A model generated the notes under the pieces. That model searched no databases, was not told the origin of the DNA, and worked only from the letters and a program-made list of their open reading frames with translations. Made by a program: the position numbers and the translations under genes. Below, one piece after another: positions 1-7,366 of a stretch of 16,144 nucleotides of DNA. Origin of the DNA: an uncultured Faecalibacterium sp. (GTDB taxonomy: Bacteria; Bacillota; Clostridia; Oscillospirales; Ruminococcaceae); the NCBI GenBank assembly GCA_900540455.1, contig UQGD01000041.1, positions 1-16,144 on the forward strand, read 5' to 3'. Each line of letters opens with the position of its first letter. The first letter of the stretch is position 1.

Positions 1-55
1 CTCGGCCGTGCTGTTCGAGTCCCTTCCACGCACAAAAAAGAAAGACCAGAACACA
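1..55 (+). repeat. tRNA 3'-end/terminator-derived direct repeat, copy 1
   Basis: These 55 bases are identical to 143-197, with a period of 142 bases. The copy contains TTCGAGTCCCTTCCA, which equals the T-loop and acceptor 3' side of the intact tRNA-Arg at 216-292. It then has an A-run and AGAAAGACCAGAACACA, which is one arm of that tRNA's terminator. No full tRNA cloverleaf is present, so this is a fragment and not a gene. The repeat may extend left of the window. Confidence 0.8.
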
Positions 56-102
56 GTTCCGGCTCCACGACAGACATTCCCAGACGGTGATCCCCGCGCA
101 CT

Positions 103-129
103 AAACAACAGCCCACCGGGCTGTTGTTT
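103..129. terminator. Perfect 12-bp hairpin, terminator-like
   Basis: AAACAACAGCCC (103-114) pairs perfectly with GGGCTGTTGTTT (118-129) around a 3-base loop. The A-rich and T-rich stem ends are typical of a bidirectional intrinsic terminator. The U-tract is only the TTT of the stem, so termination would be weak. It lies between the two copies of the 55-base repeat and may once have ended a gene that is now outside the window or lost. Confidence 0.5.
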
Positions 130-142
130 GCCTCGCCTGCGG

Positions 143-197
143 CTCGGCCGTGCTGTTCGAGTCCCTTCCACGCACAAAAAAGAAAGACCAGAACACA
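143..197 (+). repeat. tRNA 3'-end/terminator-derived direct repeat, copy 2
   Basis: This is an exact copy of 1-55. Here the repeat also forms the left half of a long imperfect palindrome centred on 198. Its plus-strand tRNA-like 3' end (about 155-172) mirrors the 3' end of the intact minus-strand tRNA-Arg (about 216-238), and the two share the terminator stem between them. It therefore looks like a head-to-head duplication of a tRNA end. Confidence 0.8.
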
Positions 198-215
198 ATG
201 TGTTCTGGTCTTTCT
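176..215 (-). terminator. Intrinsic terminator of tRNA-Arg
   Basis: AGAAAGACCAGAACACA (181-197) and its exact reverse complement (199-215) form a very stable stem directly next to the encoded CCA of the tRNA. On the minus strand the stem is followed by a run of T (complement of the A-run at 175-180). The terminator therefore begins right at the tRNA 3' end. Confidence 0.85.
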
Positions 216-292
216 TGGTGCGATGGAAGGGACTCGAACCCCCGGCCTACTGATTCGTAGTCAGTCACTCTATCCAGCTGAGCTACCAACGC
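216..292 (-). tRNA. tRNA-Arg (anticodon ACG)
   Basis: Reading the minus strand from 292 to 216 gives a 77-base cloverleaf. It has acceptor GCGTTGG/CCATCGC, a D-stem GCTC/GAGT, and an anticodon stem ACTGA/TCAGT with loop CTACGAA. A GGGGG/CCCTT T-stem carries loop TTCGAGT, and CCA is encoded. The anticodon ACG is the complement of 256-258; its A34 would normally be deaminated to inosine by TadA to read CGU, CGC and CGA. One oddity is a U4-U69 mismatch in the acceptor stem. It has its own consensus promoter and terminator, so it is a single-gene unit. Confidence 0.96.
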
Positions 293-319
293 ATGTGCTC
301 CGTGCTCGGAACATGATGT

Positions 320-348
320 ATTATAGCACCGGTTCGGAACTTTGTCAA
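320..348 (-). promoter_or_regulatory. Consensus promoter of tRNA-Arg
   Basis: On the minus strand TTGACA (348-343) and TATAAT (325-320) are separated by exactly 17 bases, and TGC precedes the -10, so it also fits the extended -10 form. This is a near-perfect housekeeping sigma promoter, as expected for a stable RNA gene. It is the only promoter in the window combining a perfect -35 with an extended -10. Confidence 0.9.
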
Positions 349-441
349 CACTTTTTTGCAATTATTTTTCTTCTTTTTTTCCGGAACCATGGAAAGGCGC
401 AGACTTTTTGTGTTTTTGTTATACCGTTTCTGTATCAACTG

Positions 442-450
442 TGATATAAT
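442..450 (+). promoter_or_regulatory. Extended -10 promoter of tig
   Basis: TGATATAAT at 442-450 is an extended -10 element with a consensus TATAAT hexamer (445-450). No good -35 lies at 16-18 bases. It would give a leader of about 85-90 bases before tig, with a small CGCCC/GGGCG hairpin just upstream of the ribosome binding site. Confidence 0.6.
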
Positions 451-546
451 AACAGTATTAGCACCGCAGAAAGAGGGTTTTTGGCCCTTTTGCCGGACTA
501 ATCCTTAAAAAATCACGCCCTTGGGGGCGACACGGAGGGTAATCCT

Positions 547-1854
547 ATGAAACTGGTAAGTGTGGAAACTCCCGAAAAGAGTGTCTGCAAAATGACCTTT
601 AGCGCCACGGCTGAGGAGCTGGAAGCCGCATCCAATGCGGTGTACGAGCGCACCCGCGCCTCCTATACGATAAAAGGCTTTGCCAAGGGCGAAGCCGACC
701 GGGCCCAGATCGAAGCTGACCGCGGAGAGCACACCTTCTGGTATGACGCCATCAACGACCTGATGGACCAGGATGTGCCCGCCCTGTACCAGGCTGCCAT
801 GGAGGAGCACGGCTTCCACGCTGTGGACGAGCCCGCCTACGACCTGGTAAGCGTCAAAAAGGACGAGGGCTTTGTAGCCACCGCCATCACCGCCCTGCAG
901 CCGGAGCTGACCTTGGGCCAGCGCACCGGCTTCAGCGCCGTATGCCTGACCCCCGCTGTCACCGACAAGGAGATCGACGGCGTTTTGGAGCGCCGCCGCG
1001 CTGCCGCTGCACAGCTGGTGCCCCACAAGGGCCCGGCCGTAAAGGGCAACACCGTCCACATCGACTACGAGGGCTTTATCGACGGCAAAGCCTTTGCAGG
1101 CGGCACCGCCAAGGACCAGGCTTTGCAGCTGGGCAGCGGCCGGATGATCCCCGGTTTTGAGGACGGCATCCTGGGCCACAAAGCAGGGGAGGAGTTTGAC
1201 ATCCAGGTCACCTTCCCCGCCCAGTACGGTGTCAAGGACCTGGCCGGCAAGGACGCCGTATTCCACATCACCCTGCACGACGTCTGTGTACGGCAGCTGC
1301 CCGCCTTGAACAGCGATTTTGCCAAGAAGGTGGCCCAGGTGGATACCATGGAGGAGTTCCGGGCACAGATCCGCAGCCAGATCTTTGATGCACGCCACAA
1401 CGCTGCCATGAACCGGGCCAAGGACCAGATCCTGACCCAGCTGGCTGCCGCCGCAGAGGGCGAGCTGCCCAGCGTCCTGGTAGAGAGCGCCTACCAGCGT
1501 GAGATGGCCCAGTTCCAGCAGCAGCTGCAGATGCAGCGCACCTCGCTGGAGCGGTACCTCAGCCAGACCCACCAGACCCGTGAGAGCTTTACCGCAGCGG
1601 TCCGCTCCGCTGCGGAGAAGAACACCCGCGCCCGGATGGCACTGCTGCAGATCGCCCAGGACGAGGGTCTGCTGCCCACCGATGCAGAGATGGACCAGAC
1701 CCTGACCCAGCGGGCTGAGCAGGCCAAAAAGACTCTGGAAGAGGTCAAGGAAGGTTTGAACCTGGAGGCCATGCGCCGTACCGAGGGCATCCGCCGTGCG
1801 GCAGACTGGGTGATCGAGCGTTCCACCATCCAGGACCAGGGCGAGCAGGCGTAA
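547..1854 (+). CDS. tig: Trigger factor-like ribosome-associated chaperone / peptidyl-prolyl isomerase
   Basis: The 435-residue protein has the trigger factor layout: N-terminal domain (1-110), FKBP-type isomerase domain (about 163-246, with NTVHIDYEGFIDG and MIPGFEDGILG) and an alpha-helical chaperone domain to the end. The length is normal for the family. Trigger factor docks at the ribosome exit tunnel and shields nascent chains. The ATG at 547 follows GGAGGG (533-538) at good spacing. An extended -10 promoter lies upstream and a strong terminator downstream, so it is a single-gene unit. One oddity is that the ribosome-docking signature, normally GFRxGKxP, reads GFAKGEAD (44-51) and has lost the key Arg, Lys and Pro. 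It may be a paralogue of the usual clpPX-linked tig, or bind ribosomes weakly. It is transcribed against the inferred replication direction. Confidence 0.9.
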   Translation: MKLVSVETPEKSVCKMTFSATAEELEAASNAVYERTRASYTIKGFAKGEADRAQIEADRGEHTFWYDAINDLMDQDVPALYQAAMEEHGFHAVDEPAYDLVSVKKDEGFVATAITALQPELTLGQRTGFSAVCLTPAVTDKEIDGVLERRRAAAAQLVPHKGPAVKGNTVHIDYEGFIDGKAFAGGTAKDQALQLGSGRMIPGFEDGILGHKAGEEFDIQVTFPAQYGVKDLAGKDAVFHITLHDVCVRQLPALNSDFAKKVAQVDTMEEFRAQIRSQIFDARHNAAMNRAKDQILTQLAAAAEGELPSVLVESAYQREMAQFQQQLQMQRTSLERYLSQTHQTRESFTAAVRSAAEKNTRARMALLQIAQDEGLLPTDAEMDQTLTQRAEQAKKTLEEVKEGLNLEAMRRTEGIRRAADWVIERSTIQDQGEQA

Positions 1855-1900
1855 GACACTGCTGCGCCGCAGACAAAGCAGCCACCCCGCATGACCCATC

Positions 1901-1935
1901 AAAAGCCCGCTGGAGAACTCTCCGGCGGGCTTTTT
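1901..1935 (+). terminator. Intrinsic terminator of tig
   Basis: AAAAGCCCGC (1901-1910) pairs with GCGGGCTTTT, extended inward by GGAGA/TCTCC, and is followed by TTTTT (1931-1935). It lies 46 bases after the tig stop codon. Confidence 0.9.
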
Positions 1936-2009
1936 GTGTTTGCAAGGGGTACGATGCACCGGGCAGCTGCTTCCTGCTGCAGACTGCGAGAGGGAGTTTT
2001 GGAAACGAC

Positions 2010-2047
2010 CTTCGCCGTGCCACCTCTCCCGAAAGGGAGAGGCTTTG
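2010..2047. repeat. Intergenic palindromic repeat, copy A
   Basis: These 38 bases are identical to 16107-16144 at the other end of the window. The core is a perfect stem CCTCTCCC / GGGAGAGG (2023-2030 and 2035-2042) closed by a GAAA tetraloop. Two identical intergenic copies 14 kb apart indicate a dispersed repeat family. The copy lies between the tig terminator and the gyrA terminator. Confidence 0.85.
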
Positions 2048-2130
2048 GCAGAGGCGAAAAGTTTGCAGCTTAACGGCAGACTTCTTCCTGCCGTTGACGA
2101 ATAAGGACGAGACCTGCCCTCTTTGCCAAG

Positions 2131-2233
2131 GCCTCCACCTTCGGGGGAGGTGGCATTTCGCAAAGCGAAATGACGGAAGGGGTTCGTCCCGAAAGCATCC
2201 CTCTCCCCGCAGGCGACTGAGAGGGTTCGTCCC
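2131..2233. repeat. Cluster of short palindromes, probable REP-like repeat mosaic
   Basis: Successive hairpins are visible: CCACCT/AGGTGG (about 2135-2153), a perfect ATTTCGC-AAA-GCGAAAT (2155-2171), and CCCTCTC/GAGAGGG (2199-2205 with 2219-2225). The decamer GGTTCGTCCC occurs twice (2181-2190 and 2224-2233). No reading frame here looks coding. Together with 2010-2047 this fills most of the 448-base tig-gyrA spacer with repeat-type sequence. Confidence 0.6.
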
Positions 2234-2237
2234 TGCA

Positions 2238-2274
2238 AGAAACCCCAGGACCTTTCAAAGGCCCTGGGGTTTCT
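2238..2274. terminator. Bidirectional terminator between tig and gyrA
   Basis: AGAAACCCCAGG (2238-2249) pairs with CCTGGGGTTTCT (2263-2274), with further pairing inside. It sits 28 bases beyond the gyrA stop. On the minus strand the U-tract is short (TTTCTTG); on the plus strand the hairpin is followed by CGTTTTATTT. It would end the gyrBA transcript and also stop read-through from the tig side. Confidence 0.75.
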
Positions 2275-2302
2275 CGTTTTATTTCTCTTGGAGTTTGTGC
2301 TC

Positions 2303-4873
2303 TTATTCCTCTGCGTCCGGGGCGGCGGGTTCTGCTGCGGCGGCTTCGTCCGCAGCCTCCATCGCAGCCAGCTCCTCCGCAGTCGGCTCTGCGGCGTCTG
2401 CATCCTGCTCCACCGTCTCGGCCTGTGCCTCGTCGTCGTGCTCGGTGCGGGCCAGCACCATCACCTTATCGCCCTCGCCCAGGCGCATGACCCGGACACC
2501 GGAGCCATAGCGGCTCTGCAAGGTGATATCCGCCGCGTGCAGCCGGATGATCACGCCTTCCTGACTGCCCAGCAGGATGTCGTCGGTCTCGTCCACGATC
2601 TTCACCGCAGCTACCTTGTCCTTGGCGGAGTCATAGTTGCGGATGCCCTTGCCGCCGCGGGCGGTGATGCGGTAGGTGTCGGTCTCCGACCGGCGGCCCT
2701 TGCCGTTTTCGGTCACGGTCAGCACGGTAGCACCCTCGCGGCAGATGCACACGCCTACCACTTCGTCGCCCTCCTCCAGGCGGATGGCCCGGACACCGTG
2801 GCTGGTGCGGCCCATGGGCCGTGCCTCTGCCTCGTGGAAGCGGATCGCCTGGCCGTTGCGGGTGGCCACGATCAGGGTGTCATCGCCGGTGGTCAGGCGG
2901 GTCCAGGCCAGGGCGTCGCCCTCGTTCAGCACAATGCCGATCAGACCGGTCTTGCGCATATTGGCGTACTGCTCCAGCGGGGTGCGCTTGATCAGACCCT
3001 GCTTGGTCACCATGGTCACAAAGCCCTGCTCTGCATCCCGGGGACGGCAGATCATGTTGGTCACCTTTTCGCCCTCTGCCAGCTGCAGCAGGTTCACGAT
3101 GTTGGTGCCCTTGCTGGTGCGGCTGGACTCTGCGATGGTGTAGCCCTTGAGCCGGAACACACGGCCCAGGCTGGTAACGAACAGCACATAATCATGGGTG
3201 GAGCCCACGAACATCTCCTGCACGATATCCTCTTCCTTGCGGGTCATGCCGGAGATGCCCCGTCCGCCCCGGCGCTGGGCCTGGTAGGTATCCATCAGCT
3301 GACGCTTGATGTAGCCGGCCTCGGTCAGGGTATACACGCACTGCTCCTCGGCGATCAGGTCCTCGATATCCACCTCGCCGTCCACCGACTCGATCTGCGT
3401 GCGGCGCTCGTCGCCAAAGCGCTGCTTCATCTCCAGCAGCTCAGCCTTGACGATCTCCAGCACACGGGCATCATCGGCCAGGATGTCCTTCCACTCCTGG
3501 ATCTTGGCCTGCAGGCCGGCCAGCTCTTCCTCGATCTTCAGGATCTCCAGCCCGGCCAGACGGCCCAGCTGCAATTTGACGATGGCGTCTGCCTGGATCT
3601 CGTCAAAACCAAACCGCTCGATGATAGCGGCCTTGGCCTCTGCCATACCGCCCTTGCAGGCCCGGATGGTTGCGATCAGCTCATCCACGATATCGGTGGC
3701 TTTTTTCAGGCCCTCCAGGATGTGGGCCCGCTCCTCGGCCTTTTTCAGGTCGTACTGTGTACGGCGGCGCACCACTTCATCCTGAAACTCCACATACTTC
3801 TGGATCATCTGTTTCAGGGTCAGAATCTTGGGGATCTTGTGGTCCAGCGCCAGCATGATGACACCCACCGTATCCTGCAGCTGGGTGTACTGGTACAGCT
3901 GGTTCAGGATCACCTGTGCGTTGGCGTCCTTGCGCAGGTCCACCACGATGCGCATCCCCTTGCGGTTGCTCTCATCGTTCAGGCCGGTGATGCCTTCCAC
4001 CCGTTTATCCTTCACCAGGTCCGCCATGCTCTCGATCAGGCGGGCCTTGTTGACCATATAGGGGATCTCGGTAATGATGATCTGGGTGCGGCCGTTCTTG
4101 GTCTGCTCGATGCTGGCCCGGCCCCGCAGGGTGATCTTGCCCCGGCCGGTGGCGTAGGCTGCGCGGATGCCGCTGCGGCCCATGATGATGCCCGCCGTGG
4201 GGAAGTCCGGTCCCTTGATGTGCTCCATCAGGCCCGGCAGGTCGATGTCCGGGTCCTCGATGTAAGCAACACAGCCGTCGATCACCTCGCCCAGGTTGTG
4301 GGGCGGGATGTTGGTGGCCATGCCCACCGCAATGCCCTGGCTGCCGTTCACCAGCAGGTTGGGGAAGCGGCTGGGCAGAACGCTGGGCTCTTTTTTGGTC
4401 TCGTCAAAGTTGGGGTCCCAGTTGATGGTGTCCTTGTCGATGTCGGTCAGCATCTCCACGGCCATCTTGCTCATGCGGGCCTCGGTGTAACGGTAGGCAG
4501 CAGGGGGGTCGCCGTCCACCGAACCAAAGTTGCCCTGGCCGTCCACCAGCGGGTACCGCAGCGAGAAATCCTGGGCCAGACGCACCATGGCATCATAGAC
4601 CGAGCTGTCGCCGTGGGGGTGGTAGGAGCCCAGCACCGCACCCACCGTATCGGCGGACTTGCGGTATGCATGGCTGGGGTCGTTGCCGCGCTCATGCATG
4701 GTGTACAAAATGCGGCGGTGCACCGGCTTCAGGCCGTCCCGCACATCCGGCAGCGCACGGGCCACGATCACCGACATGGAGTAATCCAAAAAGGCGGTCT
4801 CGATCTCCTTTTTGACGTCCCGGATGATCTTTTTGGTACCGCTGCCCGGTATCATCACATAATCTTCTTCCAT
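2303..4873 (-). CDS. gyrA: DNA gyrase subunit A
   Basis: GyrA (856 residues) is the DNA-cutting subunit of the A2B2 gyrase that introduces negative supercoils. The catalytic tyrosine is Y129 in AAYRYTE, with Arg before it. The quinolone region reads HPHGDSSVYD (85-94), with Ser90 and Asp94 matching the susceptible E. coli Ser83/Asp87. The GyrA box QRRGGRG at 533-539 marks the wrapping C-terminal domain and separates gyrase from topoisomerase IV. An acidic Ala/Glu-rich tail of about 40 residues closes the protein; such tails modulate DNA wrapping. The start at 4873 follows GGAGG at good spacing. The gap to gyrB is 76 bases with no terminator, so the pair is probably one operon. Confidence 0.98.
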   Translation of the reverse strand: MEEDYVMIPGSGTKKIIRDVKKEIETAFLDYSMSVIVARALPDVRDGLKPVHRRILYTMHERGNDPSHAYRKSADTVGAVLGSYHPHGDSSVYDAMVRLAQDFSLRYPLVDGQGNFGSVDGDPPAAYRYTEARMSKMAVEMLTDIDKDTINWDPNFDETKKEPSVLPSRFPNLLVNGSQGIAVGMATNIPPHNLGEVIDGCVAYIEDPDIDLPGLMEHIKGPDFPTAGIIMGRSGIRAAYATGRGKITLRGRASIEQTKNGRTQIIITEIPYMVNKARLIESMADLVKDKRVEGITGLNDESNRKGMRIVVDLRKDANAQVILNQLYQYTQLQDTVGVIMLALDHKIPKILTLKQMIQKYVEFQDEVVRRRTQYDLKKAEERAHILEGLKKATDIVDELIATIRACKGGMAEAKAAIIERFGFDEIQADAIVKLQLGRLAGLEILKIEEELAGLQAKIQEWKDILADDARVLEIVKAELLEMKQRFGDERRTQIESVDGEVDIEDLIAEEQCVYTLTEAGYIKRQLMDTYQAQRRGGRGISGMTRKEEDIVQEMFVGSTHDYVLFVTSLGRVFRLKGYTIAESSRTSKGTNIVNLLQLAEGEKVTNMICRPRDAEQGFVTMVTKQGLIKRTPLEQYANMRKTGLIGIVLNEGDALAWTRLTTGDDTLIVATRNGQAIRFHEAEARPMGRTSHGVRAIRLEEGDEVVGVCICREGATVLTVTENGKGRRSETDTYRITARGGKGIRNYDSAKDKVAAVKIVDETDDILLGSQEGVIIRLHAADITLQSRYGSGVRVMRLGEGDKVMVLARTEHDDEAQAETVEQDADAAEPTAEELAAMEAADEAAAAEPAAPDAEE

Positions 4874-4949
4874 TTGTTCCTCCGTTTATCTGTTGAGGCT
4901 AACGCCTGGGTCACGGTTGGTCGTTTGGGGCGGGAAGCAGCGCTCCCCA

Positions 4950-6944
4950 TCACACATCCAGCTTTGCGTACTGGGCGTTCTCCTCAATAAAGCGGCGGCG
5001 GGGCTCCACCTGGTCGCCCATCAGGATGGTAAAGGCTTCGTCCGCCTTTTCTGCGTCGTCGATGGTGATCTGCACGATGACCCGGTTGTCCGGGTTCATG
5101 GTGGTCTCCCACAGCTGGTCGGGGTTCATCTCGCCCAGGCCCTTATAGCGGCTGATCTTTGCCCCCGGCATCTCCTGGGACAGCACCGCCATCTCCGCCT
5201 CGTTATAGGCATATTTCACGGTCTGGCCCTTCTGCAGCTTGAACAGCGGCGGCTGGGCCACATACACATGGCCCTGCTCGATCAGCGGCCGCATATACCG
5301 GAAGAAGAAGGTCAGCATCAGGGTGCAGATGTGGGAGCCGTCCACGTCCGCATCCGCCATGATGAACACCTTGTCGTACCGCAGCTTGGAGATATCGAAC
5401 TCCTCGCCGATGCCGCAGCCCAAAGCCAGCACCACCGGCATCAGCTTGTCGTTGCCGTAGATGCGGTCTGCCCGGGCTTTTTCCACGTTCAGCATCTTGC
5501 CCCACAAAGGCAGGATGGCCTGGATAGCCGAGTCCCGGCCCATCTTGGCCGAGCCGCCTGCAGAGTCGCCCTCGACGATGAAGATCTCGGTGCGGGAGGG
5601 GTCGTTCTCCCGGCAGTCTGCCAGCTTGCCCGGCATCCGGCTGTTTTCCAGCACGCTCTTGCGGCGCACCAGTTCCCGGGCTTTTTTGGCGGCGGCACGG
5701 GCACGGGCGGCCTGGGTGGCCTTTTCAAAGATCGCCTTGGCCACCGCCGGGTTCTCCTCAAAGAACTCGGTCAGCTTCTCGTACACCATGCCGGAGACCA
5801 GGGTGCGCACCTCGGTATTGCCCAGCTTTGCCTTGGTCTGGCCCTCAAACTCTGCCTCCTGCAGCTTGACCGAGATGACGCAGATCAGGCCCTCCCGCAC
5901 GTCCGAGCCGGAGAGGTTCTCGTCCTTTTCCTTCAGCAGGCCGTGGCTGCGGCCGTAATCGTTGAATACACGGGTCAGGCTGGTCTTGAAGCCCTCCTCG
6001 TGGGTGCCGCCGTCCGGGGTATTGACGTTGTTGGCAAAGCTCAGCAGCAGCTCGTTGTAGCTGGAGGTATACTGCAGCGCCACCTCTGCTACGCCGCGCT
6101 CGGTCTGGCCCTGCAGGTAGATCACATTGGGGTGCAGCACGTCCAGCTTGCGCTTTTCGCCCAGGTAGGAGACAAAGCTGCGGATGCCGCCCTCGTAGCA
6201 CATGGTCTCGGTGCGGTAATCCGGCTCGGCCTGCTGGCCGTCCTCCAGCATGGGGGCATACAGCTCCCGCTCATCCCGCAGGGTGATGCGCAGGCCCGCA
6301 TTCAGGAAGCTCTCTTCCCGCAGGCGCTTTTCCAGGGTGTCAAAGTCGAAATGGGTGGTCTCCTTGAACATCTCCGGGTCCGGCTTGAAGGTGACCCGGG
6401 TGCCGGTATCGCCTTCCGCCACATCCCGGATGATCTGCAGCGGGCCGTCCGGCTCGCCGCGGCGGAAGGTCTGCTGGTACTCGTGGCCGTCCCGGCGCAC
6501 CTGGACGGTGAGCCACTCCGAGCAGGCGTTTACCACCGAAGCGCCCACGCCGTGCAGGCCGCCGGCCACCTTGTAGCCGGAGTTCTCACCGCCAAACTTG
6601 CCGCCTGCGTGCAGGATGGTGTACACCACCGTCACTGCCGGCAGGCCGGTGTCGGCCTGGATATCCACCGGGATGCCACGGCCGTTGTCGGTCACCTGGA
6701 TCAGATCGCCTTCCAGGATCTTGACCTCAATATGGTCACAGTAACCGGCCAGCGCCTCGTCGATGGCGTTGTCCACGATCTCGTACACCAGATGGTGCAG
6801 GCCCCGCTCGCCGGTGGAGCCGATATACATACCCGGCCGCTTGCGCACCGCCTCCAGGCCTTTCAGCACCTGGATCTCGCTGGCGTTGTACTCGTGGTCG
6901 GTAGCGGTATCGGCATTGGTCGCAGTAATGATCTCTTCTGCCAT
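4950..6944 (-). CDS. gyrB: DNA gyrase subunit B
   Basis: This is the ATPase subunit of gyrase. The GHKL ATPase motifs are visible: EIVDNAIDEAL, DNGRGIPVDI and the GGLHGVGASVVNA lid. They are followed by the transducer and the TOPRIM metal-binding core, EGDSAGGSAK (about residue 455) and DADVDGSH (about 532). The C-terminal YKGLGEMNPDQLWETTM is typical. At about 664 residues it is the short Gram-positive form without the proteobacterial insertion. Two in-frame ATGs exist: 6950 is only 1 base from the GGGAG motif, while 6944 is 7 bases away, so I chose 6944; the longer form would add two residues. Its own extended -10 promoter lies at 6983-6991, so gyrBA can be expressed apart from the upstream dnaN-recF-remB genes. 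Confidence 0.97.
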   Translation of the reverse strand: MAEEIITATNADTATDHEYNASEIQVLKGLEAVRKRPGMYIGSTGERGLHHLVYEIVDNAIDEALAGYCDHIEVKILEGDLIQVTDNGRGIPVDIQADTGLPAVTVVYTILHAGGKFGGENSGYKVAGGLHGVGASVVNACSEWLTVQVRRDGHEYQQTFRRGEPDGPLQIIRDVAEGDTGTRVTFKPDPEMFKETTHFDFDTLEKRLREESFLNAGLRITLRDERELYAPMLEDGQQAEPDYRTETMCYEGGIRSFVSYLGEKRKLDVLHPNVIYLQGQTERGVAEVALQYTSSYNELLLSFANNVNTPDGGTHEEGFKTSLTRVFNDYGRSHGLLKEKDENLSGSDVREGLICVISVKLQEAEFEGQTKAKLGNTEVRTLVSGMVYEKLTEFFEENPAVAKAIFEKATQAARARAAAKKARELVRRKSVLENSRMPGKLADCRENDPSRTEIFIVEGDSAGGSAKMGRDSAIQAILPLWGKMLNVEKARADRIYGNDKLMPVVLALGCGIGEEFDISKLRYDKVFIMADADVDGSHICTLMLTFFFRYMRPLIEQGHVYVAQPPLFKLQKGQTVKYAYNEAEMAVLSQEMPGAKISRYKGLGEMNPDQLWETTMNPDNRVIVQITIDDAEKADEAFTILMGDQVEPRRRFIEENAQYAKLDV

Positions 6945-6982
6945 ATCCATTCTCCCTTTTGCTTGTTCGGTTTTCGTCTCTG

Positions 6983-6991
6983 ATTATAGCA
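6983..6991 (-). promoter_or_regulatory. Extended -10 promoter of gyrBA
   Basis: On the minus strand TGCTATAAT (6991-6983) is a perfect extended -10. No convincing -35 is present at 16-18 bases. The predicted leader before the gyrB ATG is only about 30 bases. Gyrase promoters in many bacteria respond to supercoiling through their -10 region, but no such test can be made here. Confidence 0.6.
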
Positions 6992-7076
6992 AAGCGGCAT
7001 ATCGGATACCAGTGCATCCTTTTTCCGCTGTTTTGGCGTTTCTGTGTATATTTTTTTCAGGAGAGGGAGGGTGTGT

Positions 7077-7337
7077 TCACTCCTCCCATGCTTTTTTCTG
7101 CGCCCGCTTGCGCAGCGCCGCAGGGGACAGCTCGGACAGGTACACCGTATCCACCGGGCTGTCCGCCAGCACATAGCTTTGGGGCAGCTCATCCGACAGG
7201 CTCACCACCGCACCGTTTTTTTGGGCATAGTCCAAAAACTCCCGTCCCCGGGGGGAGATGGTGGTGGTCTCCAGGTTGAAGATGCCGATCAGGTCCCGCT
7301 CATGGAGCACATAGCCCCGGCCCAGATACAGATACAC
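7077..7337 (-). CDS. remB: RemB-family (DUF370) extracellular matrix regulator
   Basis: The 86-residue protein begins MYLYLGRGYVLHERDLIGIFNLETTT, the typical start of the DUF370 / RemB (B. subtilis YaaB) family, and sits in its standard place between recF and gyrB. B. subtilis RemA/RemB activate biofilm matrix genes; RemA is a DNA-binding oligomer. The exact role here is inferred from the family. The start codon is GTG at 7337, supported by AAGGAGG 7 bases upstream, while no in-frame ATG lies near. It is 29 bases downstream of recF and is probably co-transcribed with it. Confidence 0.88.
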   Translation of the reverse strand: MYLYLGRGYVLHERDLIGIFNLETTTISPRGREFLDYAQKNGAVVSLSDELPQSYVLADSPVDTVYLSELSPAALRKRAQKKAWEE

Positions 7338-7366
7338 CGTTCTCCCTCCTTGGCGCAGACGCTGCC

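Noticed and set aside
1..200. CRISPR-like array from the repeated 55-base unit
   Set aside because: Only two copies are present, 142 bases apart, and the unit is clearly tRNA and terminator sequence; no cas gene is present.
4326..4640. Possible quinolone resistance changes in GyrA
   Set aside because: The two key positions are Ser90 and Asp94, the susceptible-type residues.
2288..4990. A 900-codon open frame on the plus strand opposite gyrA
   Set aside because: It is the antisense shadow of gyrA; the product is His/Gln/Leu-rich with no domain. Similar long shadows at 505-2403 (minus), 4893-6983, 7496-10354 and 10775-12031 (plus) and 15239-16120 (minus) are rejected for the same reason: GC-rich codon bias removes stops from one antisense frame.
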